A stretch of 64,000 bases of DNA, from the NCBI GenBank assembly GCA_012931725.1, contig CM022949.1:29105815-29169814 (forward strand), written 5' to 3'. Positions 32,356 through 43,680 of this stretch are shown here, piece after piece. A program made the translations under genes and the position numbers. Every line of letters starts with the position of its first letter. Within the stretch, counting starts at the first letter, position 1. This stretch comes from Litsea cubeba. Lineage: Eukaryota > Streptophyta > Magnoliopsida > Laurales > Lauraceae. The notes beneath the pieces are model-generated. The model searched no databases. It worked only from the letters and a program-made list of their open reading frames with translations, and was not told the origin of the DNA.

Positions 32356-33641
32356 CATAGTTGTCAAGTTCGTTTCGGACGCCGTTTCATTTTGGTTCCA
32401 AAATGAAACATCTCGGGTTATTCGGACATTTAGTTTTCCAATTTGGAAATTTGTTTCGGAAAATATAAGAAAATTACCTATATTAAAAATATATAGAAAA
32501 TTTCAATATATGGAAATTTGTTTCCATTCCGTGTTTGTCAATACATGGATGGAGAATCATAAGTGGACCTCAGGTGCGATAGTAATAGTCAATTGAGAGA
32601 CATTTCAATGATTATTGAAATAAATTGGCCCACATCATCAGGTTGAAGAAATGAAGACATCTTTACAATGACATAAGTGGGCCTCACGTTCTGTAACTCA
32701 TCAAAAAATATTGTTTAATGAAATATTTAATCACATCAAATAAAATGTAAAAAATATTCAGAGAGAGGAGATGCACTAGCCACCAGGTATTTCACAAATA
32801 AATAGTCAATTGAGACTCAATGTTTGTTGTAAAAAAAATATCAGATTCCATATCATCAGTGAAATGAGACTAAATGGAAATTGCAAAAAAAGTGGGCCAA
32901 GGGTTAGATCGTGGCACATTAGAACACCTCTCTCGTTCTCTAATGAGGCCTCACTTTTAATCTATCCTCATAAAAGAAAAAAAAAAGAAGAGTACAGTGG
33001 GCCTCACGTTTTATCCTCGTCAAAGAAAAGAAAAAAGTATACTGTGGGCCTCACGTTTTGGCACCATCACGTCCGTAGGCAGCATATCTGGCTATCAGTT
33101 CCTCTATAAAACCCTCCACTCGACGCCATTTGGGCAAAACCTAGACGACAACAATGAAAAAAAAAAAAAAAAGAACGAAGAATAAATGGAAAGAAAGGGA
33201 GAGATCGGACATACCTGGTTCTCCGGCGAAGCAAAGAAGTTTGACGATGGCAGCGGCGGAAACCTTCTATAGCAACGGCAAGGGAGAAAGAATCCAACAG
33301 TATCCAAAGGCGTCACCCGCAGTCTTAGCTATGTAAAGCTCCCTCTTCGATGATAGATGAGAAGAGGCATGTCGAATAGTTCCATTTTTTTCTCTATAGG
33401 TCCGTCTGATTCCCAAATTGTTGTGATGGAACTTCAACAGTCACTTTGGTTTCGTCCGAATCAAGGGGTTTGGACAGTGTTCGCCAGTAATTAGGGGTTT
33501 CTAAACGAAACCCTGATATTCGGGCAAATTTAACCGAATCTTGAACTAAATATTATCAAATGAGAGGTTCTGTTCGTTTTTTGGTACGAAACGATATAAC
33601 TCAGACAATTTGTTCGAATCGAATCGAACTTGACAACTATG
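32356..33641. mobile_element. Non-autonomous hAT-like element with promoter-like cargo, 1286 bp
   Basis: A perfect 17-bp terminal inverted repeat, CATAGTTGTCAAGTTCG, starts at 32356 and ends at 33641. The 8-bp TSD TATAAAAG is perfect (32348-32355, 33642-33649). Subterminal words (GAAACGA, TTCGGA) recur in both orientations. The interior has a CTATAAAA box at about 33103, pyrimidine- and purine-rich leader sequence, and a short ATG frame (33248 on: MAAAETFYSNGKG). It contains no transposase. The cargo looks like a captured gene promoter and first exon. Confidence 0.85.
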
Positions 33642-33649
33642 TATAAAAG

Positions 33650-33840
33650 ACTTCGGGAAGAAAATAAATCAGAAATCATATATTATTACAATTTATTGAA
33701 TTTTCATAATTAATGTCCTCCCAATTTATTTAAATAAATCAAATTTAAAATTTTAGAATTATTATTATTTTAAAATTATAATTAGTATAATTTTATTGAA
33801 GATTATTGTCAATCTCATATGAAAGTCATGCACGGGCCGG
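33650..33840. other. AT-rich spacer
   Basis: Very AT-rich, with no feature recognised. Confidence 0.6.
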
Positions 33841-34540
33841 CTAAGGCAAGAGTACAATGCAGCTAATTATCATAATTGAAAATTGTACAAATAGCACTTG
33901 CGTACAATTTATGGGCAAACCATAGGCCTCCTCCCACCCTTTTGAAATCAAGAACCTATCTAGTTTGCTCATGGCAATTCTTTCTTTACTATTCAACCAA
34001 GTGAAAGCTCTTCCCATGAGCGGCGAGTCAATAAGTTCGTTGTCATTGATGAATTCCGAGAAGCGTTCCATATTGTGAGTGATGCAGCTCCCTCCTCTTT
34101 TCTCAAAAGGGAAACGGACCATATTAAAATACCACCTAAACAGTACGGAAGTTTCCACCCCGCCATGGATGCAGATAAGCTTAAGAGGAATCCTGCTCTA
34201 TTAGCAATTTCATTTGGACGATAAACATTTCCTGCAGCCCAAGTGAAGCTATCTGCAACGATAATTAACTTGATAGATAAAGCTCTTGGCGGCTTAGACA
34301 CATCAACCATATGAAAAACATCCTCCTTCCACACTGTGATGGGACCTCCCAAAGCCCCATAGGAAGAAATCCACTCCCAACCACAATTCTTTGGCCTGGG
34401 CCTAGATACTTTCGTCTCTTGAAGAAAAAGAAGATCAACCTTTTCCTTTCTAACCAACTTCTTTAACATCCGTTGCTTTTTTGGCCTCACCAAACCCCTA
34501 ACATTCCAACTTGCAATGATCATCACACACAATGCAGGAC
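33841..34540 (-). pseudogene. L1-like LINE ORF2 fragment: AP-type endonuclease domain
   Basis: The minus strand encodes the start of ORF2. MIIASWNVRGL (first catalytic Asn in SWNVRG), VDLLFLQETK (catalytic Glu in QETK) and GNVYRPNE are followed, after a frameshift, by FNMVRFPFEKRGG, FTWLNSKERIAMSKLDRFLIS. These are the AP endonuclease motifs of plant L1 elements, which nick the target DNA. The reverse transcriptase is not present; the sequence ends near 33841. ORF1 lies directly upstream on the same strand. Confidence 0.85.
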
Positions 34541-34574
34541 CGCACCCTATAAGATACATTGAGCTAGGTGCAAA

Positions 34575-35466
34575 GCTCGCATTGAGCCCTCACCTCCATT
34601 TCGCTAACGCCTCTTCCTCCAACTCCTCAATGATTTTCAATGAAACTTTTTCACTACTGCCAAAAGAAACACCCAACAATTTCCCCACCTTCACAGCTTC
34701 AGTAGCTTCTTTACCACTACTACAAATCTCTAGACTTGGCCCCTTACTAGGACAATTGAAATGAACAAAATCCGGTCTTCCTTTGTCTGTGGTGCACCCA
34801 TTGGGTTTCGTAACCTCATCAGAGGAATTGGAAAGAACCCCTTTGAGCATGGATGCAACCACTGTTCTCCGAAAGAGTGCAGAATTAGATTTCTTAGATT
34901 GGCCTCTCCATACCCTCCAAATTTTGGATGAAAGGAGTGGAAATGAGGTAGCTTTGCTGTTGGACAGAGACTTTACCCTTGAGGGATTAGCCGGGTCTGA
35001 AACTCTGACCGTCTTTTATCCAGGTAACAGTCATCATCCAAGCCCCCTGGGCTCACCTTAGACCACAAAAGTCTGGGCGTTTTTCCCCACCACTTCCCAA
35101 AAAAATCACCGAACGAGTCTTCTTTCGCCAGCTCTGCAATAGAGCCTCGAGAAACCTTATCGCAGAACTGCTTTGACAATGAAGTATCACTCTCCAAGTC
35201 ATATAGGAGCTTCTTTCTGATTCTCTCCGGTCATCTTCTTCGGCCAAGAGAGTTGTCGACTCCCTGACATTGCAATCTGTGGATAAAGGGTGCGCCTGCT
35301 CATCGAGAACCTCTTTTGAGGGCTTAGTGGAGACATCCCCTAATGCATCTCTGGCTAAAAAATCCTCGGGATTGCAACCATTGGATTGGATTTCCTCTCT
35401 TAACTTCAATAGAGTAGGAGTTTCCACATACATTTAACTCAATTTCCTTATTTATGAGCTTGTGTT
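34575..35466 (-). pseudogene. L1-like LINE ORF1, C-terminal part
   Basis: Minus-strand frames at 35433-35053, 35197-34973 and 34862-34590 follow one another toward the ORF2 fragment, with frameshifts between them. They are Ser/Glu-rich, as in the variable C-terminal half of plant L1 ORF1. No zinc knuckle is obvious. The end (IIEELEEEALAKWR) lies ~40 bp before the ORF2 start, as expected for adjacent LINE ORFs. Confidence 0.55.
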
Positions 35467-35768
35467 TGATGCCATCGTCGGGTTACGATCGCAAGTGCCG
35501 GCGCACAATTACGGTTCCAACGGGAACAATCACACGAAGAAGACAACTCTCCAACGATAACCCACAAAAGGGAAAATTTAGTAACTCCAAATCTGAGATC
35601 ATTGATCTCTACAGTGCTTTATTTATAATAAAAGAGTCTTAAGGACTAGGAAAACAATCCTATTTAAACTAGGAAACAAAATAAGAGTAATATAGAAATC
35701 AGAATTTCATGGGTCCCACATGTGGCCTACGTACTTTGCTGCATTGATACGGTATTGCTGCTGCATCA
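35467..35768 (-). mobile_element. Solo LTR, 302 bp
   Basis: On the minus strand it runs from TGATGCAGC to GGCATCA, with inverted TGATGC/GCATCA tips. It has a TTATTATAAATAAAGC polyadenylation-like region. It interrupts the LINE ORF1: the sister at 39268-40314 is uninterrupted at GCCTGTATCC. No polyprotein or second LTR is nearby. A clean 5-bp TSD is not visible, and the sequence beyond the LTR differs from the sister. Orientation is inferred from the polyadenylation-like signal. Confidence 0.65.
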
Positions 35769-36269
35769 TTGCCTGTATCCTTCTTCCTCCCCGGGATCTC
35801 CCTTCTGCCAACTCCACTGCCTTCTCTGCTTCTCTAAGTGTTTGAAATGTAACGAATGCAAAGCCTCTGTTGCTGCTGTTTCTCATATCTACAGGGATGA
35901 AAACATCTGTTATTCTCCCTGCCCTTCAGAACATTGCTTCTAATTTATTTTTGCAAATCTGCTGTGGGAGATTGGAGACAGAGATTGAGATGGACTCGTC
36001 TGTGACTCTCCCGATCTGCAGAGGGAGAGGAACCCTGGCGGTGTCTGCTGGTCTTTTCCATACCACCATCCTGCTTTGCTTCACCTGTAGCATCTTCTTA
36101 ACTACTGCTGCATATGAAAAACCTCTTTCCACCTCATGTAAGCTCCTAGATTTGGCTATTAATATCCCCTTGGCTACATCAGATTTCCTAGTGGTGATTG
36201 CTTTTCCCACAAAAAACTGAGATCTTTTCATGTCCTCCGCACTTGACCTTTGTCTTCTCTCTTCCCAGC
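35769..36269 (-). pseudogene. L1-like LINE ORF1 fragment with second RRM domain
   Basis: The minus strand encodes AEDMKRSQFFVGKAIT, SYAAVVKKMLQVKQSRMVVW, then a second RRM starting ISISVSNLPQQICKNKLEAM (RNP2-like VSNLP) and, after a frameshift, GRITDVFIPVDMRNSSNRGF with RNP1-like RGFAFV. It is cut by the solo LTR. Its 5' end abuts the palindrome at 36270. Confidence 0.75.
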
Positions 36270-38405
36270 CTTAACATGTGTTCGTCAGATAGGTTAAATT
36301 TATATGATACAACCTGATTTAGAAGGGGAAAAAATAATGTCATCTGATAGGTGTTGAGAGTGCTCCATCATTGTAGTAATTGTTTACAATATAGAAAATT
36401 TAAACCATATAAGAAAAATGACATGTATAGCAAATGCTCACATTCCTAAAAGATTTATAAATCCAAAAACTACTTGCATTCATGTCGAGTACAAATACCT
36501 AACCACCAAACCACAGGAAACGTTCACATTCAATATTTAAAACTCAACCATATGAAAATCTCTACAATCTAGAGACCACATCTTCAAAGGGCGGCGCCTA
36601 ATAATTGATTATTCTACCAACAAACATCAAAATCATCTGATGGGTATCTAGAAGGATAGTTTGAAATCAAATTTATTTAAATCAAATGCTCTACCCAAAT
36701 TCACCCAAATTTATGGGTCACAGTCCATTTATCATGGTCTAATTTTTTAATGGGCTTGGTTCCTTTTTCATGGGGGAGACAGCAGTCCAAACGGACTCAT
36801 GTAATGACTTCAGAAAAATCTTCGTTTTAGCCTTCCACGAAGGATTGTTCGTTCCATTACATAACAGAGGAAGAGTCACATATCGTCCTTCGGATTTAGT
36901 CAAGGATCAATTTGAAAATGTGCAGGTGCTCAACTGCGTATGTCCAAGTCCTATGTGATCAGCCCATTTTTTGCATAATTTAATCTCGTGCTCTTTATTT
37001 ATGTGGTTGCTAAAATCTTTTTGAAAGATGTTCTAATTTGATTAATTATAGGTACGGGTTGCCAAATATATCAGATGAAAACGTACCACTAAGTGTGGTA
37101 AATGTTATTAGAGCTCAACTAGAGGTAGCGATTCTTGTATTCCTTATTTACAAGACACCGTCAAGGAAAGAGGTGGGCGATTTGCTTATGATTAGTACCA
37201 TCATGAGTTTAGTTTTTTGTAGTTGCTTTTATCACATAGAAAAAAGCCTAAATGTGGATGGAAAAAAGACGGTGTTTGGATGTGCTCCAGTTGATTTTTC
37301 CGCCATATTGTTGATTCCATCTATTCTAGACCCATGGCTCTTACCAGGTCTAGAATAGGTGGAATCGACAATATGGCGGAAAAAAACCAACTGGACCATA
37401 TCCAAACACCGCCTTCTTTCCTCAATATTTAGGTTTTTTTCTATGTAATAAAAGCAACTACAAAAAACTAAACTCCCGATGGTATTGATGATAAGCAAAT
37501 CGCCAATCTCTTTCCTTGACGGTGTCTTGTACATATGAAATACAAGAATCACTACCTCTAGAGTAGCTCTAATAACATTTACCTTAGTGGTATGTTTTTA
37601 TCGGATATATATCTGGTAATCCGTACTTGTAATTAATCAAATTAGAATATCTTTAAAAAAGTTTTTAGCAACCACAGAAATAATGAGCATAAGATTAAAT
37701 TATGTAAAAATTGGGCTGATCAACACATAGGACTTGGACATACGCAGTTGAGCACATTTTCAAATTGGTCCTTGCTCATTAGCGCAAGTATGACTAAATC
37801 CGAAGGACAATATGTGACTCGTCCTCCCTTATGTAATGGAACGAACTATCCGTTTGGCCGGCTGTCTCCCTCATGAGAAAGGAACCAAGACCATTAAAGA
37901 ATTAGACTACAATAAATGGACTCATAAATTTGGGTAGAGCATTTGATTTGGATAAATTTGATTTCAATCTATCCTTCTTGATACCCGTTAGAGTATTTGG
38001 ATGTTTGTTGGTAGTATGATCAATTATTAGGCGCCGCCCTTCTAGGATGTTTTTGTATATTGTGGGTTTCTAGATTGTAGACATTCTCCATATGGTTGAG
38101 TTTTAAATATTAAATTGGAACATTCTCCATATGATTGAGTTTTAAATATTAAATTGGAACATTTCTTGTGTTGGGTATTTATACTCTACATGAATGCACG
38201 TAGTTTATTGATTATAAATCTTTTTTTGGAATGTGAGCATTTCCTATACATGTCATTTTTCTTAGATGATTTACATTTTCTAAATTGTAAACAGTTACTA
38301 CAATGATGGGGCACTCTCAACACCCATCTGATGACATCTTTTTTTTTCCCTTTTAAATCAGGTTGTATCATATGAATTTAACTTATTTGACGGACACATG
38401 TTAAG
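36270..38405. repeat. ~2.1 kb palindrome, copy 2
   Basis: Same structure as 179-2341. The arms meet at about 37335-37345 and the ends are CTTAACATGTGT/ACACATGTTAAG. The left arm encodes QTDSCNDFRKIFVLAFHEG and GRVTYRPSDLVKDQFENVQV (36770-36958), then NISDENVPLSVVNVIRAQLE (37038-37358). The right arm mirrors the second frame (37552-37232). Part of the right-arm first frame is deleted near 37850. A ~50-bp stretch is duplicated at 38085-38165. Confidence 0.85.
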
Positions 38406-38439
38406 TGGTGAGCTGGTTGTTAGCAAGGCATGAATGAGT

Positions 38440-38870
38440 GGTGAAGAGGTCAGCGAGAACATGAACATGAGGGGTGTGAGTGGAAGACTCTCCAAGGGAG
38501 AAAAAAGGACAGGGATCAGAGGATTACGAGGTGGGTAGATCTTATCTCGGTTTTTGTTGATAAGCTGTCGGAAGACCAGTGCAGATTGGTTAGGTAGGCT
38601 TATTCTCCTTTTGGAAAGGTTGCTGATGCTTCTATCCCGAACTCTGGTAGAAGGGGGCAGAGGGTGATGTTTTGGCTTTGTGAGATTCTAGGAGACGAAG
38701 TGTGCTTTGAATTTAAGTACATTGAAGCTTTGAATGGCAGCAGTCTTAAAGGTCATAATCTTACTTTAAAGTTTGCATCTTACAGCTGGGAAGAGAGAAG
38801 ACAAAGGTCAGGTGCGGAGGACATGAAAGGATCTCAGTTGTCTGTGGGAAAAGCAATCACAGATAAAAAA
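38440..38870 (+). pseudogene. L1-like LINE ORF1 fragment with first RRM domain (middle block)
   Basis: The plus strand gives WVDLISVFVDKLS (RNP2-like), SGRRGQRVMF, EALNGSSLKGHNLTLKFASY and EERRQRSGAEDMKGSQLSVG. It is the least broken of the three sister fragments. The hAT insertion present at 2383-3369 is absent here. Confidence 0.65.
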
Positions 38871-39267
38871 AAAAAATGGCATACACCAGATCTGAATTGA
38901 GCTTCAAATCCCTATGAGCTTATGTACTATTATGCTTAATATGTTTAATATTTACCAATATAATTATGTCATAAATGGACATAATTTTTTTTTTTTCCAT
39001 CTTGAATGGTGCCGTTTATTTTTATGTGGCCCCTCCAAAATGTCTGATGGCTGAAACCCAATCCCCTCAACGATGATGTTGATGATCATCCATTTAAACT
39101 CTCAAACTTCAGTTGATTACATTGGTGAAAGTCTCAAAATGCACAATCTTGCTTCATGTATAAGGGGGGTGTGAACGAAATATTGAAGGAACCGACAAAT
39201 GTAAAAAAAAAATAAATAAATTATTTTTTAGAGTTTATGAGGGGGAGGGTGTGGTGTTTGCCTCCAT
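38871..39267. other. Non-coding spacer, shared with 3801-4170
   Basis: AT-rich, no gene. Similarity to block 1 stops at GTTTGCCTCCATG (39256-39268), where LINE sequence begins. Confidence 0.65.
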
Positions 39268-40314
39268 GCTTGAAGAGGCATACCTTTGACCGTCACCCAA
39301 GAATGGCCTGGTGGGGATCCTATAACCTCCATCCATTTCTCCAGAACTAAAAAAGGGGATGGACAGTCCCTAGATGTAGCCATAAGGAGGACCTCTTCAA
39401 CCTCCTTTTGTGAGGTGAACTGCGTCCAAACCGTCTGATCATCCAGCATTTTTATATTGCTTGCCATTTTCCCCCAATATCTTTCCAACCAGTTTTCTGC
39501 CCGTCTGAGACCATCTGACTTCAACTTCAGGAATCCCACTAGACTACAATAGAGTTATTTTTTCTGCTCCTGTATCACCCAAGGTGCCACCCTAACTCCT
39601 TTGCATGTGCCTTCTTCCACTATCCATCCTGCTGCGAGTGGGTTCTGCTACTCCTTGTTGCTGATTCCATCTCTGACGTTTCCCAGCTCTGGAAAATCTT
39701 CTAAAGAAAGCATTTCTGCCGAACGGAAAGATGGATGGGTAGTATTCCAGCCCCTTATGTGCCTCTTCTATTCCTTTCTCACATTTCTGTTGGAGCTAAA
39801 GCGAGCTATGTTTGCCTGTATCCTTCTTCCTCCCTGGGATCTCCCTTCTGCCAACTCCACTGCCTTATCTGCTTCTCTAAGAGTTTGAAATATGACGAAT
39901 GCAAAGCCTCTGTTGCTGCTGTTTCTCATATCTACAGGGATGAAAACATCTGTTATTCTCCCTGCCCTTAAGAACATTGCTTCTAATTCATTTTTGCAAA
40001 TCTGCTGTGGGAGATTGGAGACAGAGATTGAGATGGACTCGTCTGTGACTCTCCCGATCTGCAGAGGGAGAGGATCCCTGGCGGTGTCTGCTGGTCTTTT
40101 CCATACCACCATCCTGCTTTGCTTCACCTGTAGCATCTTCTTAACTACTGCTGCATATGAAAAAACCTCTTTCCACCTCATGTAAGTTCCTAGATTTGGC
40201 TATTAATATCCCCTTGGCTACATCAGAACTCCTAGTGGTGATTGCTTTTCCCACAAAAAAACTGAGATCTTTTCATGTCCTCCGCACCTGACCTTTGTCT
40301 TCTCTCTTCCCAGC
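39268..40314 (-). pseudogene. L1-like LINE ORF1, second RRM and downstream part
   Basis: The minus strand from 40314 encodes the inter-RRM linker, then an open frame (40181-39768) with ISISVSNLPQQICKNELEAM, GRITDVFIPVDMRNSSNRGF, AFVIFQTLREADKAVELAEG and RRIQANIARF: an RRM with RNP2 VSNLP and RNP1 RGFAFV. Further on (39539-39228) comes GLRRAENWLERYWGKMASNI with DRVIGSPPGHSW-like sequence, a conserved ORF1 C-terminal region. A one-base A insertion near 40160 breaks the linker. It is the longest ORF1 copy in the window. Confidence 0.75.
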
Positions 40315-42360
40315 CTTGACATGTGTTTGTCAGATAGGTTAAATTTATATGATACAACTTGATTTAAAAGGGGAAAAAATAATGTCATCTGATAGGTGTT
40401 GAGAGTGCTCCATCATTGTAGTAGTTGTTTACAATATAGAAAATTTAAACCATATAAGAAAAATGACATGTATAGGAAATGCTTACATTCCAAAAAGATT
40501 TATAAATCCAGAAACTACTTGCATTCATGTCGAGTACAAATACCTAACCACAGGAAACGTTCACATTAAATATTTAAAACTCAACCATATGAAAATCTTT
40601 ACTGTCTAGAGACCACATCTTCGAAGGGCGGCGCCTAATAATTGATTATTCTACAAATAAACATCAAAATCATCTGATGGGCATCTAGAAGGATAGTTTG
40701 AAATCAAATTTATTCAAATCAAATGCTCTACCCAAATTCACCGAAATTTATGGGTAGCAGTCCATTTATCATAGTCTAATTTTTTAATGGGCTTGGTTCC
40801 TTTTTCATGAGGGAGACAGCCTGCCAAACGGACTCATGTAATGACTTTAGAAAAATCTTCGTTTTAGCCTTCCACGAAGGATTGTTCGTTCCATTACATA
40901 ACAGAGGAGAGTCACATATCATCCTTCGGATTTAGTCAAGGATCAATTTGAAAATGTGCAGGTGCTCAACTGCGTATGTCCAAGTCCTATGTGATCAGCC
41001 CATTTTTTGCATAATTTAATCTCGTGCTCTTTATTTATGTGGTTGCTAAAATCTTTTTGAAAGATGTTCTAATTTGATTAATTATAGGTACGGGTTGCCA
41101 AATATATCAGATGAAAACGTACCACTAAGTGTGGTAAATGTTATTAGAGCTCAACTAGAGGTAGCGATTCTTGTATTCCTTATTTACAAGACACCGTCAA
41201 GGAAAGAGGTGGGTGATTTGCTCCTGATCAGTACCATCATGAGTTTAGTTTTTTGTAATTGCTTTTATCACATAGAAAAAAACCTAAATGTGGATGGAAA
41301 AAAGACGGTGTTTGGATGTGCTCCAGTTGGTTTTTTCCGCCATATTGTTGATTCCACCTATTCTAGACCCGGTAAGAGCCCAATCTGGTGAATGGCTCTT
41401 AACCTATTCTAGACCCGGTAAGAGCCCAATCTGGTGAATGGCTCTTACCAGGTCTAGAAGAGGTGGAATCGACAATATGGCGGAAAACCAACTGAACCAT
41501 ATCCAAACACCGCCTTCTTTCCTCAATGTTTAGGTTTTTTTCTATATAATAAAAGCAACTACAAAAAACTAAGCTCCCGATGGTATTGATGATAAGAAAA
41601 TCGCCCATCTCTTTCCTTGACGGTGTCTTGTACATATGAAATACAAGAATCACTACCTCTAGAGTAGCTCTAATAACATTTACCACACTTAGTGGTATGT
41701 TTTTATCGGATATATATCTGGTAATCCGTACTTGTAATTAATCAAATTAGGATATCTTTAAAAAAGTTTTTAGCAACCACAGAAATAATGAGCATAAGAT
41801 TAAATTATGCAAAAGTTGGGCTGATCAACACATAGGACTTGGACATACGCAGTTGAGCACATTTTCAAATTGGTCCTTGCTCATTAGCGCAAGTATGACT
41901 AAATCCGAAGGAGAATATGTGACTCGTCCTCCCTTATGTAATCGAACTATCCTTTGTGGAAGGCTAAAATGATGAATTTTTTGAAGTCATTAGATGAGTC
42001 CGTTTGGCAGGCTGTCTCCCTCATGAGAAAGGAACCAAAGCCCTCATGAGAAAGGAACCAAGACCATTAAAGAATTAGACTACAATAAATGGACTCATAA
42101 ATTTGGGTAGAGCATTTGATTTGGATAAATTTGATTTCAAACTATCCTTCTAGATACCCATTAGAGGATTTGAATTTTTGTTGGCAGTATGATCAATTAT
42201 TAGGCGCCGCCCTTCTAAGATGTTTTTGTATATGGTGGGTTTCTAGATTGTAGACATTCTCCAAATGGTTGAGTTTTAAATATTAAATTGGAACATTTCC
42301 TATGTTGGGTATTTGTACTCTACATGAATGCAAGTAGTTTATGGATTGTAAATCTTTTTT
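40315..42360. repeat. ~2.1 kb palindrome, copy 3, right end truncated
   Basis: Left arm from 40315. The centre carries a ~47-bp duplication (ACCTATTCTAGACCCGGTAA at about 41357 and 41401). The right arm stops at about 42360, where it is joined to hAT sequence matching position 2514, a deletion of ~350 bp relative to copy 1. The second reading frame is kept in both arms (41074-41391 plus; 41686-41399 minus, starting MVNVIRATLEVVILVF). Confidence 0.85.
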
Positions 42361-43248
42361 GGGAAAACCCAGAAAATTGTAAATTGAAAGAATATGTGGT
42401 TCTTTTGCAAAAGTAAGTAAGAAAATGGGTGTAGCGGTGCCCTCAATATATGAAGTCATATATCGCTGTATAAATAGAAAATAATAGTAATTATTAGTTT
42501 TTTCACGTGTAATCATGTTTCTTTGTCATACTAACTTAGAAAGTAAGGGAAAAGCTTATAAAAAAAAAAAACTAGAAAATGAAATAAAGGTATAAGACTT
42601 AAGAGTTAGGTCATTACTCATTAGTGAACATTGAACAATCAAATATCAATACTTCAACATTCACGGTTTAAATTCAATCAAGTGAATGAACTATGAAGTG
42701 ATCAATACTTAATGATTTGCCACTTCTTTAAAACATGCCCTTCACGAAGGGGGTCCGGGGGTATCCCCCGGTGGGGGTCGAGCTGACCGGTCAGCTCGCG
42801 GGGGCCCAAGGGGCAGTGCTCCCGAAACCAAATTTTTTTTATGAAGTTGTACCTTCGGAAATGAATTTCTGCCTTCAGAACCTGTCTCTTCTTAAGAAAT
42901 TACATTGAATCCTAATTCCTAAGCCTCTTGATAAATCTTGTTTAGAATCTTTAGATTCCTTAGAATAGTTTATTGTTTTGATTTGGTGGCAAGAAATCTT
43001 GAAAAAATGGTGCTGGGAGTCACTTGGGACCACAAGAGGGAAGTAACGGGCTGTTAAAATGAAGAAGAAGGTGGAAAAGAGGGTAAAAAAAATCCTAAAG
43101 TTCGTCAAAAGGGGGGTTTTATACCCCCCGCCGGAACGTAACGGCCACTACGGGCCGCTACGGTTGCGACGGCCGATATTTCGGTCGTAGCGTGGCGGTG
43201 GGCGCCGCTACGGCCGATATGCTATGTAGCGGCCGCTATTTCTATCCT
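42361..43248. mobile_element. Left-truncated copy of the hAT-like element
   Basis: Matches 2514-3369 to the right tip (CTATTTCTATCCT) and is followed by TGGTGAAG (43249-43256). The left terminus and left TSD were lost in the deletion that also removed the palindrome end. It contains ~30 bp extra at 42880-42912. Confidence 0.75.
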
Positions 43249-43256
43249 TGGTGAAG

Positions 43257-43680
43257 AGGTCAATGAGAACATGAACATGAGGGGTGTGAGTGGAAGACTC
43301 TCCAAGGGAGAAAAAAGGGCAGGGATCAGAGGATTACGAGGTGGGTAGATCCTATCTCAGTTTTTTGTTGATAAGCTGTCGGAAAAACCAGTGCAGATTG
43401 GTTAGGATAGGCTTATTCTCCTTTTGGAAAGGTTGCTGATGCTTCTATCCCGAACTCTGGTAGAAGGGGCAGAGGGTGATGTTTTGGCTTTGTGAGATTC
43501 TGGGAGACGAAGTGTGCTTTCAAGTACATTGAAGCTTTGAATGGCAGCAGTCTTAAAGGTCATAATCTTACCATAAAGTTTGCATCTTATGGCTGGGAAG
43601 AGAGAAGACAAAGGTCAGGTGCGGAGGACATGAAAGGATCTTAGTTGTTTGTGGGAAAAGCAATCACAGATAAAAAAAAA
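43257..43680 (+). pseudogene. L1-like LINE ORF1 fragment with first RRM domain (block 3)
   Basis: Near-identical to 3378-3800, with the same TAG after AEDMKGS and extra small indels. Same reading as that entry. Confidence 0.6.
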
